Part shown: positions 1-6,620 of the stretch, piece by piece | Layout of the letters: each line of letters opens with the position of its first letter | Position numbering within the stretch: position 1 is the first letter of the stretch | Assembly (NCBI GenBank): GCA_022822245.1 | Contig: JAJECB010000105.1 | Coordinates: forward strand, 1-10,775 | Length of the DNA stretch: 10,775 bases | Direction: 5' to 3' | Source: Gammaproteobacteria bacterium | GTDB taxonomy: Bacteria; Pseudomonadota; Gammaproteobacteria; HK1 | Notes under the pieces: generated by a model | What the model was told of the DNA's origin: nothing | Database searches by the model: none | The model's input: the letters and a program-made list of their open reading frames with translations, nothing else | Made by a program: the position numbers and the translations under genes

Positions 1-50
1 CCCTCCGCGACCGCCTCGCCGCCCGCCGCGACGGTTCTCCGGAAGGGTAG
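1..50 (+). CDS. possible C-terminal tail of a plus-strand gene cut by the window edge
   Basis: One plus-strand frame is open from the window edge to a TAG at 48-50 and reads LRDRLAARRDGSPEG before the stop. The composition (Arg/Ala-rich, charged) is typical of a C-terminal tail in a GC-rich proteobacterium. If real, the gene would end 12 bp before the stop of the minus-strand gene at 63-338, a convergent arrangement. Sixteen codons are too few to identify a family, and a short open stretch is common by chance at this GC content, so this is tentative. Confidence 0.3.
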   Translation, partial: LRDRLAARRDGSPEG

Positions 51-62
51 CGAACGCCGAGG

Positions 63-338
63 CTAGGCGGCGCGGCGCCCGGAAATCGCCTCGCGGAGGC
101 CCTCTAGAAGTCCTTCGAGCTTGGCCATGCGCTCGCGAAGCTCGGCCTGACCCCTCTCCACCCCATCAATGCGCTTGCCGAGGGAATCTTCCACCCCGTC
201 AATGCGCTCGCCGAGCTTGTCCTCCAGTCGGTCGAGGCGTCGATCCAGCCGCGCCACCGACCGGACGATGAGTACCGCGAGCCCGATGCCGATAGCGGCC
301 ACGGAGCCGATGATGCTGATGACTTCGACGACCGACAT
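63..338 (-). CDS. small membrane-anchored coiled-coil protein, function unknown
   Basis: This 91-aa protein has an uncharged hydrophobic segment at about residues 8-27, which fits a single transmembrane helix, followed by a highly charged helical region (about 29-87). Residues 40-50 and 51-61 are two near-identical 11-residue units, DKLGERIDGVE and DSLGKRIDGVE, a hendecad-type coiled-coil repeat. A leucine-spaced segment, MAKLEGLLEGLREAI, follows at 71-85. The N-terminus has no obvious signal peptidase site, so the helix is probably an anchor with the coiled coil facing one side of the membrane. No enzymatic motif is visible and I do not recognise a named family. The ATG at 338 has no strong Shine-Dalgarno sequence. 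The gene lies 73 bp downstream of the EF-G-like gene on the same strand and could be read from the same transcript. Frame continuity, the amphipathic pattern and the TM segment favour a real gene. A scaffold or membrane-tether role is only a guess. Confidence 0.65.
   Translation of the reverse strand: MSVVEVISIIGSVAAIGIGLAVLIVRSVARLDRRLDRLEDKLGERIDGVEDSLGKRIDGVERGQAELRERMAKLEGLLEGLREAISGRRAA
159..224 (-). repeat. two tandem 33-bp coding repeats inside the coiled-coil gene
   Basis: Units 159-191 and 192-224 align without gaps over 33 bp (both begin caccccRtcaatgcgctYgc on the plus strand) and differ at only a few positions. The period is exactly eleven codons and encodes the two hendecad units of the coiled coil. 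This looks like an in-frame duplication that lengthened the helix by one hendecad. Confidence 0.75.
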
Positions 339-411
339 GCCCGCGAGGATACCACGCGTCGCGGCCCACCCGTCGTTCCCCGGAGACGCCGGGCGACCGA
401 ACTCCGACCGC

Positions 412-2451
412 TCAGTCCTCGTCGGCGGCCGGTTTGAACTCCGCCATCAGCTTCTCCTGGATGGGCCGCGGCACCGGGTCGTAGTGGCTGAACCCCATGG
501 TGTAGCTGCCCGCTCCGCCGGTGACCGACTTGAGCTCGGTCTGGTAGCGGGTGAGCTCGCTCAAAGGGGCCTGGCCGGTGATCGCCACGTATCCGCCGGC
601 GAGGCTCTCGGTTCCGCCGACCCGCCCCCGCTTGCCGGAGAGGTCGCCGGCGATGTCCCCCATGTTGCCCTGGGGAACCGTCACCTCGAGGTCGACCACC
701 GGCTCGAGGACGATGGGCCGGGCCTTGTTCACCGCGTCCAGAAACGCCTTCTTGCCGGCCATCACGAAGGCGATCTCCTTGGAGTCCACCGGGTGGTGCT
801 TGCCGTCGTAGACGGTCACCTTGACATCGTCCATCCGGTAGCCCGCGATCGCGCCCGCCTCGAGGACCTGGCGGATCCCCTTCTCCACCGCGGGAACGAA
901 TTGCGACGGGATGACTCCACCCACGATGTTGTCGACGAACTCGAAGCCCTCCCCGCGCCTCTTCGGCTCGACCCGCAGGAAGACCTCGCCGAACTGTCCG
1001 GCGCCGCCGGTCTGCTTCTTGTGACGGTGGTGCCCCTCGGCGGGGGAGGTGATCGTCTCGCGGTACGGGATGCGCGGCGGACGGGTCTCCACCTCGACGT
1101 TGTAGCGCTCCTTCATCCGCTCGAGCATCATTCGAAGGTGCAGCTCCCCGAGACCGCGGATCACCGTCTCGCGGGTCGCGGTGCTGTGCTCGACCTCGAG
1201 GCTCGGGTCTTCGGCCGAGAGCTTCGAGAGGGTGTCGGAGAGCTTCTGTTCGTCTCCGCGGGTCTTTGCCTGGACGGCCAGCCCGTACATCGCCTCGGGG
1301 AGGGGCACCGCCGCCGGTCGCGGCACGTCGCCGCCCGCGGTGTGCAGCACCGCTCCGTAGCCGATCTCGTCCACCTTCGCGACGGCGCAGATGTCGCCCG
1401 GCACGCCTTCGTCGATCTCCACGTGGTCCTTGCCCTGGAGGCGAAAGAGGTGTCCCACCTTGAAGGGCTTGCGCCCGTCGTCGACGTGGAGCTGGGTGTC
1501 GCGGGTCACCGTGCCGGCGTGGATGCGGAACGCGGAGAGCTTGCCGACGAAGGGGTCGATGGTCACCCGGAAGACCTCCGCCACCACCGCGGCGTCGGGG
1601 TCGGGCTCGACCTCGACCGAGCCTCCGTCCGCGGCGGAGAACGCCCGCGGATTCGCTTCGGCCGGGCTCGGCATGAGCCGGGCGAGCACGTCGAGCAGCC
1701 CCTCGATGCCGGCCCCCGAAGCGGCCGAGACGAAGCACACCGGAATGAGGTGCCCTTCCCCGAGCGCGGTCCGGAACGCGCCGCGGAGCTCGTCCGGGGA
1801 GACCTCTCCCTCCTCCAGGTACTTCTCCATCAGCTCCTCGTCCATCTCCACCGCCTGGTCCACGACCCGGCTCTGCGCTTCCTCGACGGAGGAGAACTCG
1901 GTGGCGGCGGACGGATCGGGGTCGAAGAAGCAGTCGACGACCTGCTCGCGGCCGGGAGCCGGGAGGTTGATGGGGAGACACTCGGACCCGAACACCTCCT
2001 GAAGGCTCGCGACGAGGGCCGCGAGGTCGAGGTCCGGCGCGTCGATCTTGTTCACGACGACGAGGCGCGCGAGGCCGCGGGCGGCCGCCGCCTCCATCAT
2101 CCGGCGGGTGGTGGTCTGGATCCCGGACCGCGCGTCGACGACGACGGCGGCCGTCTCCACCGCGGCGAGGGCGGGAAGGGCCCGCCCGAGGAAGTCCGGA
2201 TACCCCGGGGAGTCCACGAAGGTGACGTGGGCCGAATCGTGGTCGAGACTCGCGACCGCGTTCCACAGCGACTGCTGGTGGGCGCGCTCCTCGGGCTCGT
2301 AGTCGCATACCGCGGTGCCCTTCTCCACCGAGCCCGCGGCTCCGATGGCCCCCGCCGCCACCAGCAGCGATTCGACGATCGTGGTCTTGCCGCTGCCGCC
2401 GTGTCCGACGACCGCGATGTTGCGAATCTCCCGCGTGGCGTGATTCGGCAT
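412..2451 (-). CDS. fusA2: elongation factor G-like translational GTPase (EF-G2 type)
   Basis: This 679-aa protein has the full EF-G domain order. In the G domain, the P-loop GHGGSGKTT is at 16-24, G3 is DSPGY at 80-84, G4 is NKID at 134-137, and a G5-like SAASG follows. Domains II and III come next. Domain IV contains GGAGQFGEV and KHHPVDS; His553 aligns with the conserved tip histidine of E. coli EF-G. Domain V contains GNMGDIAGDLSGKRGRVGG. E. coli EF-G is about 704 aa. Two active-site features depart from canonical EF-G: G3 has Tyr84 where EF-G/EF-Tu have the catalytic His (DTPGH), and switch I lacks the RGITI motif (ERAHQQS instead). The same pattern occurs in mycobacterial FusA2-type proteins, so this is the accessory paralogue rather than the main EF-G. 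That fits its isolation from rpsL-rpsG-tuf. A longer reading from an ATG at 2508 exists, but the ATG at 2451 is preferred because it has a GGGAGA ribosome-binding site 6 nt upstream and the P-loop follows at the usual distance. Its exact role on the ribosome is unknown. Confidence 0.92.
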   Translation of the reverse strand: MPNHATREIRNIAVVGHGGSGKTTIVESLLVAAGAIGAAGSVEKGTAVCDYEPEERAHQQSLWNAVASLDHDSAHVTFVDSPGYPDFLGRALPALAAVETAAVVVDARSGIQTTTRRMMEAAAARGLARLVVVNKIDAPDLDLAALVASLQEVFGSECLPINLPAPGREQVVDCFFDPDPSAATEFSSVEEAQSRVVDQAVEMDEELMEKYLEEGEVSPDELRGAFRTALGEGHLIPVCFVSAASGAGIEGLLDVLARLMPSPAEANPRAFSAADGGSVEVEPDPDAAVVAEVFRVTIDPFVGKLSAFRIHAGTVTRDTQLHVDDGRKPFKVGHLFRLQGKDHVEIDEGVPGDICAVAKVDEIGYGAVLHTAGGDVPRPAAVPLPEAMYGLAVQAKTRGDEQKLSDTLSKLSAEDPSLEVEHSTATRETVIRGLGELHLRMMLERMKERYNVEVETRPPRIPYRETITSPAEGHHRHKKQTGGAGQFGEVFLRVEPKRRGEGFEFVDNIVGGVIPSQFVPAVEKGIRQVLEAGAIAGYRMDDVKVTVYDGKHHPVDSKEIAFVMAGKKAFLDAVNKARPIVLEPVVDLEVTVPQGNMGDIAGDLSGKRGRVGGTESLAGGYVAITGQAPLSELTRYQTELKSVTGGAGSYTMGFSHYDPVPRPIQEKLMAEFKPAADED

Positions 2452-2457
2452 CCAGGT

Positions 2458-2463
2458 TCTCCC
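2458..2463 (-). promoter_or_regulatory. ribosome-binding site setting the fusA2 start
   Basis: The minus strand reads GGGAGA here, 6 nt before the ATG at 2451-2449. This is the best Shine-Dalgarno match near this gene and decides for the inner start over the ATG at 2508. Confidence 0.65.
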
Positions 2464-2488
2464 ATGCGTTCGAGAAGGCGAGCGGTTG

Positions 2489-2516
2489 AGTATATTCCCC
2501 GCCCGCACTCACGCAA
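2489..2516 (-). promoter_or_regulatory. candidate sigma-70 promoter for fusA2
   Basis: On the minus strand a TTGCGT (2516-2511) and a TATACT (2494-2489) are separated by 16 bp. The -10 box matches the consensus at five of six bases and the -35 at its first three. It is one of the few AT-rich stretches in the region. Transcription would start near 2482, giving a leader of about 30 nt that contains the fusA2 ribosome-binding site. It also overlaps the start of the longer reading frame (ATG at 2508), another reason to prefer the inner start. It suggests fusA2 can be expressed independently of zapE. Confidence 0.5.
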
Positions 2517-2591
2517 GATACCGTCCCGGCGCGAACCCCGGCCGCGGCGAATCTGCCCGCCGGAACGCACGGGCCTCCCGAGGGCGGCCGG

Positions 2592-3680
2592 TCAGCCGAG
2601 GTGCTCGCGGTGCAGGTACTCCCGCGTCTGCATCTCCTCGAGCCGGCTTCTCGTGCGCCGGAACTCGAACGCGTCCGGCCCCTTCGGGTAGAGCCCGGCG
2701 GGCGGTGCGGCGGCCGAGACCACGAGGTTCACCTGCCGGTCGTAAAACTCGTCGACGAGGCTGATGAAACGCCGCGCCCGATCCCGATCCCGCGGACCGA
2801 TGACGGGCACGTCGGAGAGCAGCACGGTGTGGAAGCAGCGCGCGATCTCGATGTAGTCGGCCGCCCCGCGCGGGCCGTCGCAGAGCTGGTCGAAGCCGAA
2901 CCACGCGATCCCCTCCGCGCGGCGTATCGTCGCGATCGGCCGGCCGAGGACCATGAGCGGCCCGTCTTCCCCCCGGCCGTTCGGCACCAGCGTCTCGAAG
3001 CACGCTTCGATGCTCGCGGCCGCCCCGGCGCCGAGGGGGGAGTGATAGACGTCCGCGCGTTCGAGGGCGCGCAGGCGGTGGTCCTCGCTCCCCGCGAGCT
3101 CGAGCACGCGGAGGCGGTTCTCGAGCTCCGCGATGGCGGGAAGGAAGCGATCGCGCTGGAGTCCTCCCTCGTACAGCCGGGAGGGCGGGACGTTGGAGGT
3201 GGTGACGAGGGTCGCTCCCCGCTCGAACAGACCCCGGAGCAGGCGTCCGAGGATCATGGCGTCGGCGATGTCGCGGACGTGGAACTCGTCCAGGCAGAGC
3301 AGCCGGACATCGGCCGCCCAGTCCGCCGCGACCACCCCGAGCGGGTCCTCGACGCGCCGCCGGCGGTGGCGCTTGAGCGCCTCGTGCACGCTGCTCATGA
3401 AACGGTAGAAGTGGGCGCGGCGCTTGGGCACTCCCTCCACCCCCGCGAAGAAGTCGTCCATGAGCAGGGTCTTGCCCCGTCCCACGCCGCCCCACAGGTA
3501 GAGCCCGCGCACCCCCTCCGGCGGGCGGCGAAAGTATCTGAGCGGCGAGCGCCGCGGGGGCGGCGCGGCGAGCGCCCGATGCAGGTCTTCGAAGGCATCG
3601 ACGGCGCGGGTCTGGCCGGGGTCGGGGCGCAGCCGCCCCCCCGCGACCGCGGCGGCGTAGCGTTCCCGGGGCGATGACAT
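2592..3680 (-). CDS. zapE: cell division protein ZapE (AFG1-like ATPase)
   Basis: This 362-aa AAA-type P-loop ATPase matches the ZapE/YhcM family along its whole length. Walker A is GGVGRGKT at 64-71, preceded by the typical GLYLW. Walker B is LLCLDEF at 127-133 (Asp131, Glu132), followed by HVRDIADAMIL. The sensor region TTSNVPPSRLYEGGLQRDRFLPAI spans about 160-183. Family signatures further on are DYIEIARCFHTVLLSDVP, RRFISLVDEFYDRQVNL and the C-terminal EFRRTRSRLEEMQTREYL. In E. coli ZapE interacts with FtsZ, destabilises its polymers in an ATP-dependent way and is needed during late constriction under stress; the mitochondrial homologue is AFG1/LACE1. It is cytosolic and membrane-associated. 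Length is usual for the family (about 375 aa). The ATG at 3680 gives the expected N-terminus, although the ribosome-binding site is weak. It lies 85 bp downstream of the dehydrogenase gene on the same strand; co-transcription is possible. Confidence 0.95.
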   Translation of the reverse strand: MSSPRERYAAAVAGGRLRPDPGQTRAVDAFEDLHRALAAPPPRRSPLRYFRRPPEGVRGLYLWGGVGRGKTLLMDDFFAGVEGVPKRRAHFYRFMSSVHEALKRHRRRRVEDPLGVVAADWAADVRLLCLDEFHVRDIADAMILGRLLRGLFERGATLVTTSNVPPSRLYEGGLQRDRFLPAIAELENRLRVLELAGSEDHRLRALERADVYHSPLGAGAAASIEACFETLVPNGRGEDGPLMVLGRPIATIRRAEGIAWFGFDQLCDGPRGAADYIEIARCFHTVLLSDVPVIGPRDRDRARRFISLVDEFYDRQVNLVVSAAAPPAGLYPKGPDAFEFRRTRSRLEEMQTREYLHREHLG

Positions 3681-3714
3681 CCGATCGGTTCGTTCCGGAC
3701 GCGGTCGCGGAGCC

Positions 3715-3758
3715 GGAGCTCTCCCCTGCGTTCCGCCGCGGCGGCGGAGGGGCTCTCC
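3715..3758. other. imperfect GC-rich stem-loop between the dehydrogenase gene and zapE
   Basis: GGAG (3715-3718) and CCCCT (3723-3727) can pair with AGGGG (3748-3752) and CTCC (3755-3758), enclosing a 12-bp palindrome, CCGCCGCGGCGG (3733-3744). It sits just after the stop of the upstream minus-strand dehydrogenase gene. There is no T-run on the minus strand after it, so it is not a classical intrinsic terminator. It could attenuate read-through into zapE or stabilise the upstream mRNA. In DNA of this GC content some pairing is expected by chance. Confidence 0.35.
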
Positions 3759-3765
3759 GCGCCGG

Positions 3766-4830
3766 TCAACCTCCGAGCGCGTCCTCCACGGCCCGGCCGA
3801 GGTCCACCGTCGTCGCCTGCCCGCCGAGGTCCGGGGTGCGGGGCCCTCCCCCGTCCAGCACCGCCTCGATGGCGGCGACGATGTCGGCCGCCGCGCGGGG
3901 GTGCCCCAGGTGCTCGAGCATCATCGCGCCCGACCAGATCTGCCCGATGGGGTTGGCGATGCCCTGCCCCGCGATGTCGGGCGCGGACCCGTGCACCGGC
4001 TCGAACATCGACGGACACTCCCGCTCCGGGTTGATGTTCGCCGACGGGGCGATGCCGATGGTGCCCGCGATGGCCGGACCGAGGTCGGAGAGGATGTCCC
4101 CGAAGAGGTTGCTCCCCACCACCACGTCGAACCAGTCCGGGTGTAGGACGAAGTTCGCGGCGAGGATGTCGACGTGGTACCGGGAGGTGCGCACGTCGGC
4201 GTAGCGTTCCGCCATCGCCTCGAAGCGCTCGTCCCAGTACGGCATGGTGTGGATGATCCCGTTGGACTTCGTCGCCGAGGTGAGGTGCTTCGCCTCGCGC
4301 GAGCGGGCGAGCTCGAACGCGTACGCGAGCACCCGGTCCACCCCCTGGCGGGTGAACACGCTCTCCTGCATGGCCATCTCGTGGTCGGTGCCCTCGTAGA
4401 GGCGGCCCCCGATCTCGGAGTACTCGCCCTCGTTGTTCTCGCGCACGACATAGAAGTCGATGTCTTCCGGACCCCGGTCCCGGAGCGGCGACACCATTCC
4501 CGCGAGCACCCGGACCGGACGCAGGTTGACGTACTGGCGGAAGTGTCGCCGGATCGGGATGAGGAGCCCCCAGAGCGACACGTGGTCGGGGACCCCCGGA
4601 AAGCCGACCGCCCCGAGGAAGATCGCGTCGAACTCCCCGAGCCGGTCGAGGCCGTCGGGGGGCATCATCCAGCCCTCGCTCCGGTACGTCTCGCAGCTCC
4701 AGGGGAAGTGCTCCCACTCGAGATCGATCCCGTGCCGGCGCGCCGCCGCCTCGACCACCCGGATCCCCTCCGGAACGACTTCCCGGCCGATTCCGTCTCC
4801 AGGGATCACGGCGATTCGATATCCACTCAT
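3766..4830 (-). CDS. ttuC: tartrate dehydrogenase / D-malate dehydrogenase (decarboxylating)
   Basis: This 354-aa enzyme belongs to the NAD-dependent beta-decarboxylating dehydrogenase family (isopropylmalate/isocitrate/tartrate). It resembles E. coli DmlA and Pseudomonas TtuC far more than Leu[10 protein letters not shown] (80-88), YVNLRPVR (100-107), the tartrate-type [13 protein letters not shown] (126-138), [13 protein letters not shown] (154-166), TSATKSNG (184-191) and [15 protein letters not shown] (256-270). Residues in the positions of family substrate and metal ligands are Arg104, Arg130, Tyr137, Lys188, Asp221, Asp245 and Asp249. The cofactor loop [12 protein letters not shown] (277-288) carries Asp285, the usual mark of NAD over NADP specificity. 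The reaction would be D-malate to pyruvate, CO2 and NADH, or oxidation or decarboxylation of tartrate; sequence alone cannot fix the substrate. The open frame extends well upstream, but the ATG at 4830 matches family N-termini ([13 protein letters not shown]) and has GAGG 9 nt upstream. No LysR-type regulator is next to it, unlike E. coli dmlR-dmlA. It is divergent from the pnt operon. Confidence 0.9.
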   Translation of the reverse strand: MSGYRIAVIPGDGIGREVVPEGIRVVEAAARRHGIDLEWEHFPWSCETYRSEGWMMPPDGLDRLGEFDAIFLGAVGFPGVPDHVSLWGLLIPIRRHFRQYVNLRPVRVLAGMVSPLRDRGPEDIDFYVVRENNEGEYSEIGGRLYEGTDHEMAMQESVFTRQGVDRVLAYAFELARSREAKHLTSATKSNGIIHTMPYWDERFEAMAERYADVRTSRYHVDILAANFVLHPDWFDVVVGSNLFGDILSDLGPAIAGTIGIAPSANINPERECPSMFEPVHGSAPDIAGQGIANPIGQIWSGAMMLEHLGHPRAAADIVAAIEAVLDGGGPRTPDLGGQATTVDLGRAVEDALGG

Positions 4831-4868
4831 GGTCAGGTGCCTCGCTGCACGGCAGGTTTCGGGGCAAC

Positions 4869-4902
4869 CGCGCGCCGGTCTCCGGCCGGGGCCAGGCGCG
4901 CG
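4869..4902. other. 8-bp perfect inverted repeat in the divergent intergenic region
   Basis: CGCGCGCC (4869-4876) is the exact reverse complement of GGCGCGCG (4895-4902), with an 18-bp centre that itself contains CCGGCCGG. It lies just upstream of the -35 box of the pnt promoter candidate, and in the leader of the dehydrogenase transcript if that starts near 4923. It could be an operator or an mRNA hairpin. Arms made only of G and C carry limited weight in this genome. Confidence 0.3.
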
Positions 4903-4910
4903 CGACGCGG

Positions 4911-4939
4911 TTGGTGGCAGGAAACCGGAATGATAGACT
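4911..4939 (+). promoter_or_regulatory. candidate promoter of the pntAA-pntAB-pntB-prc operon
   Basis: TTGGTG (4911-4916) and TAGACT (4934-4939) are spaced by 17 bp, and TG at 4931-4932 provides an extended -10 element. Start of transcription would be near 4946, leaving a leader of about 45 nt before pntAA. It is the clearest promoter-like element in the 160-bp divergent gap. Confidence 0.55.
4930..4935 (-). promoter_or_regulatory. candidate -10 box for the divergent dehydrogenase gene
   Basis: The minus strand reads TATCAT here, five of six matches to the -10 consensus. It overlaps by two bases the -10 of the plus-strand promoter. No good -35 is visible at 16-18 bp, so activator dependence or a false match are both possible. 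The implied leader to the ATG at 4830 is about 90 nt. Confidence 0.3.
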
Positions 4940-4990
4940 CTGTGCCCGCCCTCCTCATCCTTCGCGAGACCGCCCGAACCGACACGCGGC

Positions 4991-6163
4991 ATGAGCGGCC
5001 GACTCAAGATCGCCATCACCAGGGAACGGCGGGAAGACGAGCCCCGAGTAGCCGCTACTCCCGAGACCGTCTCGAAGCTCCTGCGCACCGGGGAGGGTGT
5101 CGAAGTGTGCGTCGAACGCGGTGCCGGCGAGAGCGCGGGCATCCTCGATTCCGAGTACGAGGAGGCCGGCGCGAGCGTCCTCGCCGAGCCGGCCGCGGTC
5201 CTCGACGGGGCGGCCGTCCAGTTCACGGTTCGGGCCCCGCCGGACGAGGCGATCCCCCACCTCCCGCGCGAGGCGGTGGTGGTGGGGATGCTGGATCCCT
5301 ACCGGCTGAACGGCCTCCTCGAGACCTGGGCGGGGGCCGGCCTGACCACCTTCTCTCTCGAGCTGCTCCCGCGGGTGACCCGCGCCCAGGCGATGGACGT
5401 GCTCTCCTCGCAGTCGAACCTCGCGGGATACAAGGCGGTCATCGACGCGGCGGCGGAGTTCGAGCGGGCCATGCCCCTCATGATGACCGCCGCGGGCACC
5501 GTGCCGCCCGCCCGGGTGCTCGTGATGGGGGCGGGGGTGGCCGGGCTCCAGGCCATCGCCACCGCGCGGCGCCTCGGCGCGATCGTGACCGCCACCGACG
5601 TGCGGCCGGCCGCGCGCGAGCAGGTCGAGAGCCTCGGCGCGACCTTCGTCGGAATCGAAAGCCCGGAGGCGGAGAGCGCGGAGACCGAGGGCGGCTACGC
5701 GCGCGAGATGAGCGAAGGCTACCGGCGGCGGCAGTCGGAGCTCTTCGCCTCGGAGCTCAAGCGCCAGGACATCGTCATCGGCACCGCCCTGGTGCCAGGA
5801 CGGCCCGCCCCCCGGCTCATCGACGCAAGGATGGTCACGACCATGCGCAAGGGCTCGGTGATCGTCGACCTTGCGGCCGAGCACGGCGGCAACTGCGAGC
5901 TCTCCCGCCCCGGCGAGCGGGTGACCGCCCACGGGGTGACGATTCTCGCGCACCGCAATGTCCCGGGCCGCCTCGCGGCGAGCGCGAGCGCGCTTTACGC
6001 CCGCAACCTGCTCGCCTTCCTGACCCCGCTCATCGACGACGGCGAGCTCAGGTTCGACTGGGACGACGAGATCCTCGCCGCCACCGTCCTCACCCGCGAC
6101 GGGGCGGTGGTGCACCCCCGCTTCCGCTCCCCGCCGTCCGGCGAGGCGGCCGGGAGCGCCTGA
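4991..6163 (+). CDS. pntAA: NAD(P) transhydrogenase subunit alpha part 1 (PntAA, NAD(H)-binding domain I)
   Basis: This 390-aa soluble subunit is the NAD(H)-binding domain I of proton-translocating (Re/Si-specific) transhydrogenase, which couples proton influx to hydride transfer from NADH to NADP+. The RQD loop is intact: Arg128, Gln133, Asp136 and Ser139 within [14 protein letters not shown], one residue offset from Rhodospirillum rubrum numbering. The Rossmann motif is GAGVAG at 180-185, with ribose-binding Asp203 in ATDVRP. The mobile loop keeps Tyr236 and Met240 (GGYAREM). The C-terminal half has [25 protein letters not shown] and NVPGRL. The protein stops after domain I without membrane helices, as in three-subunit enzymes; E. 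coli PntA fuses this to the membrane part. The ATG at 4991 has a weak ribosome-binding site. The TGA overlaps the next ATG by one base, so the two alpha parts are probably translationally coupled. The enzyme sits on the cytoplasmic face of the inner membrane. Confidence 0.96.
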   Translation: MSGRLKIAITRERREDEPRVAATPETVSKLLRTGEGVEVCVERGAGESAGILDSEYEEAGASVLAEPAAVLDGAAVQFTVRAPPDEAIPHLPREAVVVGMLDPYRLNGLLETWAGAGLTTFSLELLPRVTRAQAMDVLSSQSNLAGYKAVIDAAAEFERAMPLMMTAAGTVPPARVLVMGAGVAGLQAIATARRLGAIVTATDVRPAAREQVESLGATFVGIESPEAESAETEGGYAREMSEGYRRRQSELFASELKRQDIVIGTALVPGRPAPRLIDARMVTTMRKGSVIVDLAAEHGGNCELSRPGERVTAHGVTILAHRNVPGRLAASASALYARNLLAFLTPLIDDGELRFDWDDEILAATVLTRDGAVVHPRFRSPPSGEAAGSA

Positions 6164-6549
6164 TGGCGGATTCCGGAACCGCTGCCGCGACCGCGGCCGA
6201 GGCGGCCGCCGGAGTCGCGGCGATGGCGGCGCCCGAGATCGACCCCTTCGTATTCCGCCTCGCGATCTTCGCCCTCGCGATCTTCGTCGGCTACTACGTG
6301 GTGTGGAGCGTGACTCCCGCCCTCCACACCCCGCTGATGTCGGTCACCAACGCGGTGTCCTCGGTGATCGTGGTGGGAGCCCTGCTCGCGGTCGGCGTGG
6401 AGGCGGCGGGCACCGCCGGCACGGCGGCGAAGGTCCTCGGGTTCATCGCCCTCGTTCTCGCCTCGGTGAACATCTTCGGCGGATTCCTGGTCACCCAGCG
6501 GATGCTCGCGATGTACCGGCGCCAGGACCGCACGGACACGCGTCGATGA
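6163..6549 (+). CDS. pntAB: NAD(P) transhydrogenase subunit alpha part 2 (PntAB, membrane domain)
   Basis: This 128-aa membrane subunit matches the C-terminal membrane part of E. coli PntA. After an Ala-rich N-terminal stretch (residues 1-25) there are three likely transmembrane helices at about 29-50, 62-80 and 91-110. Family signatures are [20 protein letters not shown] (42-61), [14 protein letters not shown] (62-75) and [20 protein letters not shown] (101-120). With PntB it forms the proton channel (domain II). The start codon overlaps the pntAA stop (TGATG at 6161-6165), with GGGAG at 6152-6156 as ribosome-binding site, 6 nt away. A 15-bp direct repeat at 6259-6288 encodes [10 protein letters not shown] in the first helix. 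Confidence 0.95.
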   Translation: MADSGTAAATAAEAAAGVAAMAAPEIDPFVFRLAIFALAIFVGYYVVWSVTPALHTPLMSVTNAVSSVIVVGALLAVGVEAAGTAGTAAKVLGFIALVLASVNIFGGFLVTQRMLAMYRRQDRTDTRR

Positions 6550-6565
6550 CGGGCGGCCCGAAGCG

Positions 6566-6618
6566 CTCACCGGCCTCCCGCCGCGTCCGCCGGGGCGCTC
6601 GCCAGGGAGGCCGGTGAG
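6566..6618 (+). promoter_or_regulatory. 14-bp perfect inverted repeat covering the pntB ribosome-binding site
   Basis: CTCACCGGCCTCCC (6566-6579) is the exact reverse complement of GGGAGGCCGGTGAG (6605-6618). The 25-nt centre can itself pair partly (GCGTCC with GGGCGC, one G-U). The right arm contains GGGAGG at 6605-6610, the only good Shine-Dalgarno match for the pntB GTG at 6621, and ends 2 nt before that codon. The hairpin would therefore mask initiation of pntB in free mRNA. No T-run follows, and pntB must be transcribed through it, so it is unlikely to be a simple terminator. It may set PntB translation relative to PntAB, respond to ribosomes finishing pntAB, or protect mRNA ends. The structure is seen in sequence; its role is inferred. 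Confidence 0.6.
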
Positions 6619-6620
6619 AA

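Noticed and set aside
339..374. TGGTATCCT on the minus strand as an extended -10 for the small coiled-coil gene
   Set aside because: It lies only about 7 bp from the ATG and has no -35-like sequence at 16-18 bp. A nearly leaderless transcript is possible but not supported.
378..393. Small stem CCCGG-CCGGG after the fusA2 stop, considered as a terminator
   Set aside because: Only five base pairs and no T-run on the minus strand. Expected often by chance at this GC content.
169..2691. An 840-codon open frame on the plus strand, antisense to fusA2
   Set aside because: The minus strand encodes a full EF-G with all signature motifs. The antisense frame stays open because of GC-rich third positions and its product is repetitive Arg/Gly/Leu/His-rich sequence with no family resemblance.
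2601..3677. Open frame on the plus strand covering nearly all of zapE
   Set aside because: It is a codon-bias shadow of a gene with clear Walker A/B and ZapE signatures. No ribosome-binding site or recognisable domain.
6259..6288. 15-bp direct repeat in pntAB
   Set aside because: It encodes [10 protein letters not shown] in a transmembrane helix of a conserved protein. Low-complexity helix coding is enough explanation.
4174..6549. A 791-codon plus-strand frame apparently joining several regions into one large protein
   Set aside because: It runs antisense through the dehydrogenase and out of frame through pntAA, then falls into the true pntAB frame only at the end. The real pntAB starts at 6163.
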